From the NCBI RefSeq assembly GCF_002291145.1, contig NZ_NTGE01000074.1, forward strand, positions 54,358 through 118,357: a stretch of DNA of 64,000 nucleotides. Direction: 5' to 3'. The stretch is from Streptomyces sp. SA15. GTDB taxonomy: Bacteria; Actinomycetota; Actinomycetes; Streptomycetales; Streptomycetaceae. The translations under genes were made by a program, and so were the position numbers. The notes beneath the pieces are model-generated. The model was not told the DNA's origin, made no database searches, and saw only the letters and a program-made list of their open reading frames with translations. Numbering within the stretch: the stretch's first letter is position 1; the number at the start of each line of letters is the position of its first letter. Below are positions 37,337 to 45,920 of this stretch, piece by piece.

Positions 37337-38619
37337 TTGGCGTCCCCCTCGATCTCGGCGGTCCCGTTGCCCGCGTCGGCCGCGACCTCGGCGTCGGTGT
37401 CGTACAGGCTGAAGTAGCGGGCGGCGGTGTCCATGTCCTTGTCGCCGCGGCCGGACAGGTTGACCACGATCAGACCGTCCTTGCCCAGTTCCCGGCCGAC
37501 CTCCAGGGCGCCGGCCAGCGCGTGGGCGCTCTCGATGGCCGGGATGATGCCCTCGGTCTGCGACAGCAGGCGCAGCGCCTGCATGGCCGCGTCGTCGGTG
37601 ACCGCGCGGTACTCGCCGCGGCCGGTGTCCTTGAGGTAGGAGTGCTCGGGGCCGATGCCCGGGTAGTCCAGACCGGCCGAGATCGAGTACGGCTCGGTGA
37701 TCTGGCCCTCCTCGTCCTGGAGGACGTACGAGCGCGATCCGTGCAGGATGCCGGGCTCGCCCGCGGACAGGGTCGCCGCGTGCTCGCCGGTCTCGATGCC
37801 GTGGCCGGCGGGCTCACAGCCGATGAGCCTCACGCCCTCGTCGGGGATGAAGGCGTGGAAGAGACCGATGGCGTTGGAGCCGCCGCCGACGCAGGCGACG
37901 GCCGCGTCGGGCAGCCGCCCGGCGCGCTCCAGCAACTGGCGGCGGGCCTCGACGCCGATGACGCGGTGGAAGTCGCGGACCATCGCGGGGAAGGGGTGCG
38001 GCCCGGCCACGGTCCCGAACAGGTAGTGGGTGTGGTCGACGTTGGCGACCCAGTCACGGAAGGCCTCGTTGATCGCGTCCTTCAGCGTACGGCTGCCGGA
38101 CTTCACGGCGATGACCTCGGCACCGAGCATGCGCATACGGGCCACGTTCAGGGCCTGCCGCTTGGTGTCGATCTCGCCCATGTAGATGGTGCACTCGAGA
38201 CCGAACAGCGCGCAGGCGGTGGCGGTCGCGACACCGTGCTGACCGGCGCCGGTCTCGGCGATTACACGCGTCTTGCCCATGCGCCTGGTGAGCAGGGCCT
38301 GGCCGAGCACGTTGTTGATCTTGTGGGAGCCGGTGTGGTTGAGGTCCTCGCGCTTGAGGAACACGCGCGCGCCACCGGCGTGTTCGGCGAAGCGGGGGAC
38401 TTCTGTGAGGGCGCTGGGGCGGCCGGTGTAGTTCACCAGCAGGTCGTCGAGCTCGCGGGCGAACTCGGGGTCGTGCTTGGCCTTGTCGTACTCGACGGCC
38501 ACCTCGTCCACGGCGGCGACGAGGGCCTCCGGGATGAACTTGCCGCCGAACGCGCCGAAGTAGCCTTCGGCGCTGGGGATTTGACCCTCCGGGTCGGGGA
38601 TGAAGAAGTCGCTGGGCAT
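37333..38619 (-). CDS. trpB: Tryptophan synthase beta subunit
   Basis: 428-aa PLP enzyme that condenses indole with serine. The Schiff-base Lys100 lies in HTGSHKINN, the PLP phosphate loop is GGGSNAIG, and [13 protein letters not shown] is the substrate loop. The C-terminal extension of about 25 residues is acidic. It lies between trpM and trpA on the minus strand. Confidence 0.96.
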   Translation of the reverse strand: MPSDFFIPDPEGQIPSAEGYFGAFGGKFIPEALVAAVDEVAVEYDKAKHDPEFARELDDLLVNYTGRPSALTEVPRFAEHAGGARVFLKREDLNHTGSHKINNVLGQALLTRRMGKTRVIAETGAGQHGVATATACALFGLECTIYMGEIDTKRQALNVARMRMLGAEVIAVKSGSRTLKDAINEAFRDWVANVDHTHYLFGTVAGPHPFPAMVRDFHRVIGVEARRQLLERAGRLPDAAVACVGGGSNAIGLFHAFIPDEGVRLIGCEPAGHGIETGEHAATLSAGEPGILHGSRSYVLQDEEGQITEPYSISAGLDYPGIGPEHSYLKDTGRGEYRAVTDDAAMQALRLLSQTEGIIPAIESAHALAGALEVGRELGKDGLIVVNLSGRGDKDMDTAARYFSLYDTDAEVAADAGNGTAEIEGDAK

Positions 38620-38684
38620 GCGGAAACCTCACGGTGAGTGTTTTGGGGTCACTGATCGCCGTGGGGGCGGGGGTTGTCAGTTGA

Positions 38685-38767
38685 CTGCGGGCCGGTTGTG
38701 GCTGGTCGCGCCCACGCGGCGGAGCCGCATATTCAGAACTGTCCCGCGCCCCTAAAAGAAGGGGCGC
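38685..38767. repeat. Streptomyces-type intergenic repeat overlapping the trpM stop
   Basis: The hairpin GCGCCCC (38746-38752), 8-base loop, GGGGCGC (38761-38767), is followed on the minus strand by the GGGGCGCGGG...GCGCGACCAGCCAC motif. The copy at 40864-40912 has the same hairpin and the same GCGCGACCAGCCAC block. The trpM TAG lies in the hairpin loop. Confidence 0.75.
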
Positions 38768-38928
38768 TGCCATCGCCGTCCGTTTACCTGCCCAGGCTCG
38801 TCACCGATGACGTATCGGACCCGTCGACCGTGCACCCGCCTCGCGGGCGCGCGGCAGCCTCGGGGCCGGCAGCCGCGCGCGAGGCGGGCGTACGGGTCCC
38901 TGGTCGCCAGGGTGATCGGGAGAGTCAT
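38752..38928 (-). CDS. trpM: TrpM-like small basic protein
   Basis: 58-aa basic protein between trpC and trpB. The middle is RGCRPRGCRAPARRVHGRRV and then RYVIGDEPGQVNG. Position and size match the small protein TrpM in the trpC-trpM-trpB-trpA order of S. coelicolor, which is reported to modulate tryptophan synthesis and development. There is no ribosome site before ATG 38928. TAGGCT ends 8 bases upstream, so a leaderless message is likely. The stop codon is in the loop of an intergenic repeat hairpin, so the WQRPFF tail may be strain-specific. Confidence 0.68.
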   Translation of the reverse strand: MTLPITLATRDPYARLARGCRPRGCRAPARRVHGRRVRYVIGDEPGQVNGRRWQRPFF

Positions 38929-38936
38929 CGGGGCCA

Positions 38937-38942
38937 AGCCTA
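38937..38942 (-). promoter_or_regulatory. Candidate -10 element for leaderless trpM
   Basis: TAGGCT on the minus strand, 8 bases before the trpM ATG and 8 bases after the trpC TGA. The spacing would place the transcription start at or next to the ATG. The same hexamer and spacing occur before genes at 43786 and 55320. Confidence 0.5.
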
Positions 38943-38950
38943 GCGGGTGA

Positions 38951-39760
38951 TCAGCCCCGGCCGTGCCGCAATGCGGGATGCGCACCCGCCGCGACCAGGT
39001 CGGCGACCGCCGTCTTCGGGTCCTTGCCGGTCACCAGGGACTCGCCGACCAGGACCGCGTCGGCGCCGGCGTTGGCGTACGCGATGAGGTCGTGCGGGCC
39101 GCGGACACCCGACTCCGCGATCTTGACGATGCTGTCCGGGATCTCCGGCGCGACCCGCTCGAAGGTCGTGCGGTCGACCTCCAGCGTCTTCAGGTTGCGC
39201 GCGTTGACGCCGATCACCTTCGCGCCCGCGTCCACCGCGCGCTCGACCTCGTCCTCGTCGTGCACCTCGACCAGCGGGGTGAGGCCGATGGACTCGGCGC
39301 GCTCGACCAGGGACTCCAGCGCCGACTGCTCCAGGGCCGCGACGATGAGCAGCGCCAGGTCGGCGCCGTACGCCCGTGCCTCCCACAGCTGGTACGAGGT
39401 GACGATGAAGTCCTTGCGCAGGACGGGGATGTCCACGCGGGCGCGGACCGCCTCCAGGTCGGCCAGCGAGCCGCCGAAGCGGCGCTGTTCGGTGAGGACG
39501 GAGATGACGGCCGCGCCGCCCGCCTCGTAGTCCGCGGCGAGGCCGGCCGGGTCGGCGATCGCGGCCAGCGCGCCCTTGGACGGGCTGGAGCGCTTGACCT
39601 CACAGATCACCTTGACGCCTTCGCCGCGCAGTGCGGCCACTCCGTCCTTGGCCGCGGGAGCCTTCGCCGCGCGCTCCTTGAGCTCGTCGAGGCTGACGCG
39701 CGCCTGCCGCTCCGCGAGGTCGGCACGGACTCCGTCGATGATCTCGTCGAGCACACTCAC
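38951..39760 (-). CDS. trpC: Indole-3-glycerol phosphate synthase
   Basis: 269-aa TIM barrel. The catalytic lysines and Glu are seen in [13 protein letters not shown] (residues 50-62), VLRKDFIV and [11 protein letters not shown], with GVNARNLKT and ESGVRGPHD as phosphate loops. GTG 39760 is the start. It is the first core gene of trpC-trpM-trpB-trpA. It needs the product of PRA isomerase, likely made by PriA in the his operon. Confidence 0.94.
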   Translation of the reverse strand: MSVLDEIIDGVRADLAERQARVSLDELKERAAKAPAAKDGVAALRGEGVKVICEVKRSSPSKGALAAIADPAGLAADYEAGGAAVISVLTEQRRFGGSLADLEAVRARVDIPVLRKDFIVTSYQLWEARAYGADLALLIVAALEQSALESLVERAESIGLTPLVEVHDEDEVERAVDAGAKVIGVNARNLKTLEVDRTTFERVAPEIPDSIVKIAESGVRGPHDLIAYANAGADAVLVGESLVTGKDPKTAVADLVAAGAHPALRHGRG

Positions 39761-39900
39761 GCGAGCGGCCCCCTTCCAGACGGTCGATGTTCAAGCGGTT
39801 GAGCTTCCGCCATCCGCCCGCCTTGATGAGACGAAACCGATGGTCACTGTGATGGTATCCGGAGGAAGGCGTGGGCCTCGCATCCGGTTGACGCCGGTCC

Positions 39901-39950
39901 CTCCCCCACCCTCGAACCAGCTTCGCATGGCTCGGGCGGGAGGTGCCCCC
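39901..39950. repeat. Short intergenic repeat of the GTGGGGGAG type
   Basis: On the minus strand it reads GGGGGCACCTCCCGCCCGAG, then CCATGCGAAGC, then GTTCGAGGGTGGGGGAG. The 44-bp element that breaks the MFS gene (45660-45703) has the same ends: GGGGGTACC...CGCCCGCTCGAGCGAAGC and GAGAGTGGGGGAG. Confidence 0.65.
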
Positions 39951-39972
39951 TTACTGGACGTTCGCCAGTTGA

Positions 39973-40413
39973 TCAAGGGTGTAGCCAGCCACCGAACGGC
40001 AGGTTCCGGACAACCGTGAAGACCAGCAGCAACGCGCCCAGACTCCACAGGTGCACCGGCCCGAGATCGATCCTCAGCGGCCGCCCGCGCAGCGAGCGGA
40101 CCACCCAGACGGTCCACACCACCGCGAAGACGAGGTATCCCGCGACGGCCAGGGCATTGGCTCCGAGCGCTGCTACGAAATCTCCGTGTACGAAGGCGTG
40201 CGCGCTGCGCAGCCCGCCGCAGCCGGGGCAGTAGATGCCGGTCAGGCGCAGCAGCGGGCAGGCGGGGTAGTGACCGGGTTCGTTGGGGTCCACGGTGCCC
40301 ACGTAGGCGAAGGCACCGGCCACGGCCGCGAGCACCCCGGCGGGGGCGGCCAGCCGTCCCAGCACGGCGGTGTACGTCGCCTTCTGACGGTCGGCCTGGC
40401 TGTCGGCGTTCAC
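39973..40413 (-). CDS. DUF2752 membrane protein
   Basis: 146 aa with about three membrane helices. The DUF2752 signature YPACPLLRLTGIYCPGCGGLRSAHAFVHGD contains three cysteines and a histidine, here around residues 48-78. Function unknown. The GTG start at 40413 has no ribosome site; CACAAT 6 bases upstream may be a -10 element. It lies between the HGxxPAAW protein and trpC, 212 bases from trpC. Confidence 0.82.
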   Translation of the reverse strand: MNADSQADRQKATYTAVLGRLAAPAGVLAAVAGAFAYVGTVDPNEPGHYPACPLLRLTGIYCPGCGGLRSAHAFVHGDFVAALGANALAVAGYLVFAVVWTVWVVRSLRGRPLRIDLGPVHLWSLGALLLVFTVVRNLPFGGWLHP

Positions 40414-40451
40414 GTTGGCATTGTGCCCTGCGCGGGCCTCCGGACGCGCGT

Positions 40452-40475
40452 GAGGGGCGGCCGGAGCCGCCCCTC
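40452..40475 (-). terminator. Hairpin terminator after the HGxxPAAW gene
   Basis: GAGGGGCGGC (40452-40461), loop CGGA, GCCGCCCCTC (40466-40475), a perfect 10-bp stem. It lies 15 bases past the stop of the small membrane protein and upstream of the DUF2752 gene. Confidence 0.75.
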
Positions 40476-40489
40476 GTGGAGAGTTCAGG

Positions 40490-40744
40490 TCACCTCTCGA
40501 CGCTCGCCGGCTCGCGCTTCTCCCCGGTGGTGTGGTGCACCGGGTGGGCGTTCTTCGGCTGGCCCATGCCCATCGCCCTCATGATCCAGCCGACGACGCC
40601 ACCGAGGACCACGATCGCCAGGCCGGCCCAGAAGCCCACAGGCTGTGCCATCACCATGAAGGCGCCCGAGACGCAGAAACCGATGAACGCGATAGTGACA
40701 CCGGTCCAGGCGGCCGGGGTGTGACCGTGGCTGCTGCCCGCCAT
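40490..40744 (-). CDS. HGxxPAAW family small membrane protein
   Basis: 84 aa. It has the name-giving motif HGHTPAAW at residues 6-13, then two hydrophobic helices (TGVTIAFIGFCVSGAFMVMA and GFWAGLAIVVLGGVVGWIMRA) and a polar tail. GAGGAG lies 7 bases before ATG 40744. The family is conserved near trp genes in actinobacteria; its role is unknown. Confidence 0.82.
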   Translation of the reverse strand: MAGSSHGHTPAAWTGVTIAFIGFCVSGAFMVMAQPVGFWAGLAIVVLGGVVGWIMRAMGMGQPKNAHPVHHTTGEKREPASVER

Positions 40745-40863
40745 GACTTGCTCCTCGTTGCTGTGTTCGTGTCTGAGCCGGACGCTCATGGCCATTGTCC
40801 CGCACACGCGCGTGCGGGTTGTCCGGGGGTCGGCCCTCGCGCGTCGAAGCCAAGCGTTCGGCA

Positions 40864-40912
40864 GCGCCCCAAAGGGGCGCGGGGAACTGCGCGACCAGCC
40901 ACGACGGACCCG
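40864..40912. repeat. Intergenic repeat, second copy
   Basis: GCGCCCC AAA GGGGCGC hairpin followed by GGGGAACTGCGCGACCAGCC and ACGACGGACCCGC. It is the plus-strand counterpart of the element at 38685-38767. Confidence 0.75.
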
Positions 40913-40941
40913 CGGTCGACGCACCGGACCCAGCGGAGCGC

Positions 40942-41583
40942 TTACGCGCCGGTGGGGTCCTCGCCCCGGTCTAGGGCCTTCCAGAGGTCCTCGGGCCGGT
41001 CGGGGTCCACGGCGGGTGCCGTGCGGCGCGGGCGGGGGGCTCCGGCGCGTTCGTAGCGGCCGGACATGGCGGGCCACAGGCGGCCGTAGCGCAGGGCGAG
41101 CAGTCCGGCGAGGAGGAGCAGGACGCCGCCGACGGCCGCGACGTACGGCCAGGCGGTGTGGGAGAGCGCGTCCACGGTGGCCGAGGTGTCGCCGGAGGCC
41201 TTCGCGGCCTTCTCGTCGAGCGCGGAGCTGTCGGAGGCGCCGAGCAGGGCCGCGGCGATCGTGCCGGCGCCGGAGAGCGCGAGCAGGGCGGCGACGAGGA
41301 AGCGGCCGGCCCGGCGGACGGCGAAGACGGCGACGAGCGCGGCGAGGCCCACTATGGCGAGGGCAGCGGGGACGCCGGTGACATCGCTGCCGTTGGCGGT
41401 CAGCGGGAAGGCGCCGCCGGCCACCGTCGCGGTGCCCTCCGACCATTGCTGCCGGGTGGCCAGCAACGCCACGGCCGCGCCGAGCGCACCGCACAGCAGA
41501 GCGACGGCGAGGCTCAGGCGGCCGGCCCGGGCGGGTCCTGCGGCTTCGGAACGGGGGTGAGGTACAGCAGTCACGTACTCCAC
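40942..41583 (-). CDS. TIGR02234 (trp-operon-associated) membrane protein
   Basis: 213 aa with four predicted helices: LSLAVALLCGALGAAVALLA, ALAIVGLAALVAVFAV, FLVAALLALSGAGTIAAALL and YVAAVGGVLLLLAGLLAL. The ATRQQW segment after the first helix is typical. A charged tail follows (DPDRPEDLWKALDRGEDPTGA). This family is found beside trpE in actinobacteria. Starts GTG 41583 and GTG 41574 are both possible; the second has GGAG close by. Function unknown. Confidence 0.78.
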   Translation of the reverse strand: MEYVTAVPHPRSEAAGPARAGRLSLAVALLCGALGAAVALLATRQQWSEGTATVAGGAFPLTANGSDVTGVPAALAIVGLAALVAVFAVRRAGRFLVAALLALSGAGTIAAALLGASDSSALDEKAAKASGDTSATVDALSHTAWPYVAAVGGVLLLLAGLLALRYGRLWPAMSGRYERAGAPRPRRTAPAVDPDRPEDLWKALDRGEDPTGA

Positions 41584-41653
41584 TATCGCGTGAACCCCGG
41601 GCGAACCGTCACCCGGGGTTCAGTGAGAAGCGCCCCACTCTGCGAGAAGCGCC

Positions 41654-43132
41654 CTACTTGCCCAGCCGGTTGGCGGTGTGTACCGCTCGCAGGACCGCCG
41701 CCGCCTTGTTCCGGCACTCGGTGTCCTCGGCGACCGGGTCGGAGTCGGCGACGATGCCGGCGCCCGCCTGGACGTAGGCCGTGCCGTCGCGCAGGAGGGC
41801 CGTGCGGATGGCGATGGCGGTGTCGGAGTCGCCGGCGAAGTCGAGGTAGCCGACGCAGCCGCCGTACAGGCCGCGCCTGGAGGGTTCCAGTTCGTCGATG
41901 ATCTGCATCGCGCGGGGCTTGGGCGCGCCGGAGAGCGTGCCCGCCGGGAAACAGGCCGTCAGCACGTCGAAGGCCGTACGGCCCCGGGCGATCCGGCCCG
42001 TCACGGTCGAGACGATGTGCATGACGTGCGAGTACCGCTCGATGGACATGAAGTCGACGACCTCGACCGAGCCGGGCTCGCAGACGCGTCCGAGGTCGTT
42101 GCGCCCGAGGTCGACGAGCATCAGGTGCTCCGCGCGCTCCTTGGGGTCGGCCAGCAGTTCGTCGGCGAGGGCCTGGTCCTCCTGCGGGGTGGTCCCGCGG
42201 GGCCGGGTGCCGGCGATGGGGTGGACCATGGCCTGCCCGTCCTCCACCTTGACCAGGGCCTCGGGGGACGAGCCGACGACGTCGAACTCCTCGAACCGGA
42301 ACAGGTACATGTACGGCGAGGGGTTGGTCGCCCGCAGCACCCGGTACACGTCCAACGCGGTTGCCGTGCACGGTGTTTCGAAGCGCTGCGACGGTACGAC
42401 CTGGAAGGCCTCGCCCGCCCGGATGCGCTCCTTGATGTCCTCGACGGCCTCCTGGAAGTCGGGGCCGCCCCAGAGCGCGGTGTACTCGGGGAGCTCGGAG
42501 GGCGGCAGCACGGCGGGCGGCTGGGCGACCGCGCGCGAGAGGTCAGCCTCCATGGCGTCCAGACGGGCCACGGCATCGGCGTACGCATCGTCGACGCCCG
42601 TGTCGAGGTCGTTGTGGTTGATCGCGTTGGCGATCAGCAGGACCGAGCCCTCCCAGTGGTCCATGACGGCGAGGTCGCTGGTGAGGAGCATGGTCAGCTC
42701 GGGCAGCTTCAGGTCGTCCCGCTCGCCGGGGCCGATCTTCTCCAGGCGGCGCACGATGTCGTAGCCGAGATAGCCGACCATGCCGCCGGTGAAGGGCGGC
42801 AGGCCCTCCTGGTGGGGGGTGTGCAGGGCCTCGATGGTGGCGCGCAGGGCGGCGAGCGGGTCGCCGTCGACGGGGACGCCGACGGGCGGGACGCCGAGCC
42901 AGTGGGCCTGGCCGTCGCGCTCGGTGAGCGTGCCGGTGGAGCGGACGCCGACGAAGGAGTACCGGGACCACGAGCGGCCGTTCTCCGCGGACTCCAGCAG
43001 GAAGGTGCCGGGGCGCTCTGCGGCCAGCTTGCGGTAGAGCGCGACCGGGGTGTCGCCGTCGGCGAGCAGCTTGCGGGTGACGGGGATGACGCGGCGGTCG
43101 GTGGCCAGCTTGCGGAACGTCTCGAGGTCCAT
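41654..43132 (-). CDS. trpE: Anthranilate synthase component I
   Basis: 492 aa chorismate-using enzyme. The tryptophan feedback motif LLES is at about residue 45. The catalytic domain shows [36 protein letters not shown] and [15 protein letters not shown]. No trpG is in the window, so the glutamine amidotransferase partner is encoded elsewhere. ATG 43132 starts 11 bases after the hisI stop, so hisI and trpE are likely co-transcribed. Confidence 0.94.
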   Translation of the reverse strand: MDLETFRKLATDRRVIPVTRKLLADGDTPVALYRKLAAERPGTFLLESAENGRSWSRYSFVGVRSTGTLTERDGQAHWLGVPPVGVPVDGDPLAALRATIEALHTPHQEGLPPFTGGMVGYLGYDIVRRLEKIGPGERDDLKLPELTMLLTSDLAVMDHWEGSVLLIANAINHNDLDTGVDDAYADAVARLDAMEADLSRAVAQPPAVLPPSELPEYTALWGGPDFQEAVEDIKERIRAGEAFQVVPSQRFETPCTATALDVYRVLRATNPSPYMYLFRFEEFDVVGSSPEALVKVEDGQAMVHPIAGTRPRGTTPQEDQALADELLADPKERAEHLMLVDLGRNDLGRVCEPGSVEVVDFMSIERYSHVMHIVSTVTGRIARGRTAFDVLTACFPAGTLSGAPKPRAMQIIDELEPSRRGLYGGCVGYLDFAGDSDTAIAIRTALLRDGTAYVQAGAGIVADSDPVAEDTECRNKAAAVLRAVHTANRLGK

Positions 43133-43143
43133 GGCGGCTGACC

Positions 43144-43644
43144 TTACTGATTCACGGCCGGCACGCCGGAATCGGCGCCGCCCTCGTCGATGCGGTCCTT
43201 GTCGATGCCGTCCTTGTCGATGCGGTCCTTGTCGATGCCGTCCTTGTCGATGCCGTCCTTGTCGATGCGGTCCTTGTCGATGCCGTCCTTGAGCAGCACG
43301 TCCGCGTCGAAGCAGGTGCGCGCGCCGGTGTGGCAGGCGGCGCCGACCTGGTCGACCTTGACCAGCACGGTGTCGGCGTCGCAGTCGAGGGCGACGGACT
43401 TGACCCACTGGAAGTGGCCGGAGGTGTCGCCCTTGACCCAGTACTCCCGGCGGCTGCGCGACCAGTAGGTGCAGCGGCCGGTGGTCAGGGTGCGGTGCAG
43501 CGCCTCGTCGTCCATCCAGCCGAGCATCAGCACCTCTCCGGTGTCGTACTGCTGGGCGATGGCGGGCAGGAGTCCGTCGGCGCTGCGCTTGAGGCGCGCC
43601 GCGATCTCCGGGTCGAGGCCGGTGGGCGGGGGCGTGCTGGTCAT
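43144..43644 (-). CDS. hisI: Phosphoribosyl-AMP cyclohydrolase with repeat-extended tail
   Basis: 166 aa. The third step of histidine synthesis, opening the adenine ring of [18 protein letters not shown] and DCDADT (87-92) with Cys88, Cys104 and Cys111 form the Mg and Zn sites. The enzyme proper ends near residue 118. After it come IDKD[GR] units from 119 to 154 and a short acidic end, coded by a 15-bp minisatellite. No ribosome site precedes ATG 43644; CACAAT lies 7 bases before it (ATG 43653 is an in-frame alternative inside that motif). Confidence 0.9.
   Translation of the reverse strand: MTSTPPPTGLDPEIAARLKRSADGLLPAIAQQYDTGEVLMLGWMDDEALHRTLTTGRCTYWSRSRREYWVKGDTSGHFQWVKSVALDCDADTVLVKVDQVGAACHTGARTCFDADVLLKDGIDKDRIDKDGIDKDGIDKDRIDKDGIDKDRIDEGGADSGVPAVNQ
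43187..43291. repeat. 15-bp minisatellite, seven units, in hisI
   Basis: TCGATGC[CG]GTCCTTG is repeated seven times without gaps. Only one base (C/G) varies, switching Gly and Arg codons in the IDKD[GR] peptide. The unit keeps the frame. Confidence 0.97.
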
Positions 43645-43772
43645 GAGTGCCATTGTGCCGCGCGCCACTGACAAGCCCGTTGGGGTGTCCACGGATTGAA
43701 AAAGGGCGGCGCGAAGCGCCTCGATGGGGGGTGGTGGTCGGGTGACGGGTGGGCGGACCCTCGGGGCGGTCG

Positions 43773-43778
43773 TAGGCT
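43773..43778 (+). promoter_or_regulatory. Candidate -10 element for a leaderless gene
   Basis: TAGGCT lies 7 bases before ATG 43786, and no ribosome site precedes that ATG. Transcription would start at or next to the A of the ATG. No clear -35 element is seen. Confidence 0.5.
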
Positions 43779-43785
43779 GGCTGCC

Positions 43786-44421
43786 ATGTCGACCTTCGCC
43801 AAGCGTGAACGACTTCTCCTGGCCGACCTCTTGGAGGCCGTGGGCCCGGACGCCCCGACCCTCTGCGAGGGCTGGCGGACCCGTGACCTCGCCGCGCACG
43901 TGGTGGTGCGCGAGCGCCGCCCCGATGCCGCCGGCGGGATACTGATCAAGCAACTCGCGCCACGCCTGGAGAAGGTGATGGACGAGTTCACCGCGAAGCC
44001 GTACGAGGAGCTGATCCAGCTGATCCGGACCGGCCCGCCACGGTTCTCGCCCTTCCAGCTCAAGCAGATCGACGAGGCGTCGAACACCATCGAGTTCTAC
44101 GTCCACACCGAGGACGTCCGCCGCGCCCAGCCCGACTGGACGCCCCGCGAACTCGACAAGGTCTTCCAGGACGCCCTGTGGTCCCGTCTGGAGCGCACCG
44201 CCCGCCTCATGGGCCGTGGCGTTCCGACGGGCCTGGTGCTGCGCCGCCCGGACGGCCAGACGGCGGTCGCCCACCGTGGGACGCCGGTGGTGACGGTGAC
44301 CGGCGAGCCGTCGGAGCTGCTGCTGTTCTCCTACGGTCGGCAGAGCGCGGCCACGGTCGAACTGGACGGCGACAAGGACGCGATCGCCAAGCTGCACGAT
44401 ACGAAGCAGCTCGGGATCTGA
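43786..44421 (+). CDS. TIGR03085 family (DinB/maleylpyruvate isomerase-like) protein
   Basis: 211 aa. It begins [30 protein letters not shown], and [17 protein letters not shown] carries the metal-site histidine of the mycothiol-dependent isomerase fold. [16 protein letters not shown] provides the next His/Glu. The reaction is unknown. It is divergent from hisI, and translation probably starts from a leaderless message. A VOC-protein remnant follows. Confidence 0.82.
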   Translation: MSTFAKRERLLLADLLEAVGPDAPTLCEGWRTRDLAAHVVVRERRPDAAGGILIKQLAPRLEKVMDEFTAKPYEELIQLIRTGPPRFSPFQLKQIDEASNTIEFYVHTEDVRRAQPDWTPRELDKVFQDALWSRLERTARLMGRGVPTGLVLRRPDGQTAVAHRGTPVVTVTGEPSELLLFSYGRQSAATVELDGDKDAIAKLHDTKQLGI

Positions 44422-44447
44422 ACCGCCCCCGGAACCGGACGTCCTCG

Positions 44448-44615
44448 GCTTCGAGAATCGTCTTCTCCGTCGACGACGTCGAGGCCGAGTACGAGCGACT
44501 GCGGAAGCTGGGGGTCCACTTCGCCCAGGGCCCGCAGGAGCAGGGGCCGATGATCACGGCCGTACTGGACGACACGGTCGGCAACCTGGTGCAGCCGGCG
44601 CAGCCGAAGGACTGA
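44448..44615 (+). pseudogene. C-terminal remnant of a glyoxalase/VOC protein
   Basis: The frame reads [20 protein letters not shown] and then [15 protein letters not shown]...AVLDDTVGNLVQPAQ to a stop, about 55 residues that look like the second half of a VOC domain. No start codon, ribosome site or first half is present; upstream in this frame is antisense-like sequence of the TIGR03085 gene. It is a decayed remnant. Confidence 0.75.
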
Positions 44616-44621
44616 GCGGGG

Positions 44622-45910
44622 TCAGCGGGGCAGTTCGGCCTGGCGCAGGTCCCTGACGCCCAGGGCGACGATCCCGCCGAGCCCGCAGACCGCGGCGCTG
44701 ACGACGAAGACCGGGCCGGTGCCCCAGGCGCCGATGGCTGCGGCGGACAGCGGCATGCTGAGCGGGGTGAGGCCGAGGCTGACCAGGCTGGAGACGGCGG
44801 TGGCGCGGCCCAGGTAAGCGGGGTCGGCGTGGGTCTGCAGCAGAGCGCCGCACAGCGCGCCGCTGAGCCCGGCGAGCAGCCCGATGAACAGGGCCACCAC
44901 GACGGCCGTGACGACGGTCGGGGCGTATGCGAGCGCGCCGATCGCGACGGAGCCCGCGAGGATCGTGTACGCCGCGACCTGCCCGGCGTGCGGCAACCGC
45001 CCCCGCACGGTGAGCAGCAGGGAAGCGGCGCCCGCGCCGGTCCCGAACCCGGCGAGCACCCAGCCCATCCCGGCGGCGCCCCAGCCGCGCTCGTCGGCGA
45101 GCAGGACCAGGCCCACGTTGAGCGGACCGACGAAGCCGAGATCGCCGAGAGCGATGACGGCCATCAGCGGGGCGAGAACCCGGTGCCGGCGGATGTAGCG
45201 CAGCCCGGCCACCAGATCGCGCCACGCGGTGTCGCCGCCGGTCCCGGTCTTCTCGTCAGGGGTCAGGTCCCGCATCCGTACGGAGACCAACAGCGGCACC
45301 GACACCGCGATCAGCAGCCCGGCCAGCCCGAACGCGGCCGCGGCACCGCCGACCGCCACTCCGAGTCCACCGAGCGGGCCGCCGACGACGCTCGCGAACC
45401 GGATTGCGAGGCCCCGCATGCCCTGCACGCGCGCGAGCTGACCGCGGCTCGTCACGCGCGCGGGAAGGGCACCTATGGCGGGCCTGAACACGGCATCCAC
45501 GGTCCCGAAGATCACGGCGAGCACGGTCAGCGGCCACAGCCCCGGGGCGGTGACGAGGAGCAGTCCGGCCACGGCGAGCACGGCCGCGCAGCGCACGACG
45601 TCGCTGCCGATGACCACCCTGCGCGGTCCGAACCGGTCGGCGATCACTCCCCCGCCCAGCTCCCCCACTCTCGGCTTCGCTCGAGCGGGCGGTACCCCCA
45701 TCGCAGGGCCCGCGGCACGGCGCTCGCGGTCATCACCAGGCCCGCCTCCGCGGGCGTGCCGGCCCGGACCGCCGCCCAGGACAGAGCGATGTAGTAGACG
45801 CTGTCGCCGACCATCGAGGCGGTGTAGGCGGCGAGCCAGCGCAGCACGTTGCCGTCGCGGTGGGCCGGTCTGTCGGTGACGTCGGCCGGGGCTGTGAGGG
45901 CGGCGGTCAC
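44622..45910 (-). pseudogene. MFS transporter broken by a 44-bp repeat
   Basis: The 5-prime part from GTG 45910 (AGAGGA 5 bases upstream) encodes VTAALTAPADVTDRP...NVLRWLAAYTASMVGDSVYYIA...VMTASAVPRAL. It then enters a 44-bp insert, after which a stop follows in that frame. The rest (GGGVIADRFGPRRVVIGSDVV onward, about 345 residues and roughly nine helices) continues in another frame. Without the insert the parts join as PRAL-LGGGVIADRFGPRR, the MFS motif A region. The insert supplies an ATG at 45701 in the downstream frame, so a protein lacking the first two helices could be made. It lies 10 bases after the regulator gene. Confidence 0.85.
45660..45703. repeat. 44-bp intergenic-type repeat inserted in the MFS gene
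   Basis: On the minus strand it runs CGATGGGGGTACCGCCCGCT, CGAGCGAAGCCGAGAGTGGG, GGAG. Its end motifs are shared with 39901-39950. 44 is not a multiple of three, so the reading frame is lost. The exact borders could shift by one or two bases. Confidence 0.85.
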
Positions 45911-45920
45911 GAGGGTCCTC

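Noticed and set aside
38644..38680. Trp attenuator leader before trpB
   Set aside because: No short frame with Trp codons and no alternative hairpins were found here or before trpC and trpE.
43187..43291. CRISPR-like array
   Set aside because: The units are adjacent with no spacers and lie in the hisI coding frame, so this is a minisatellite.
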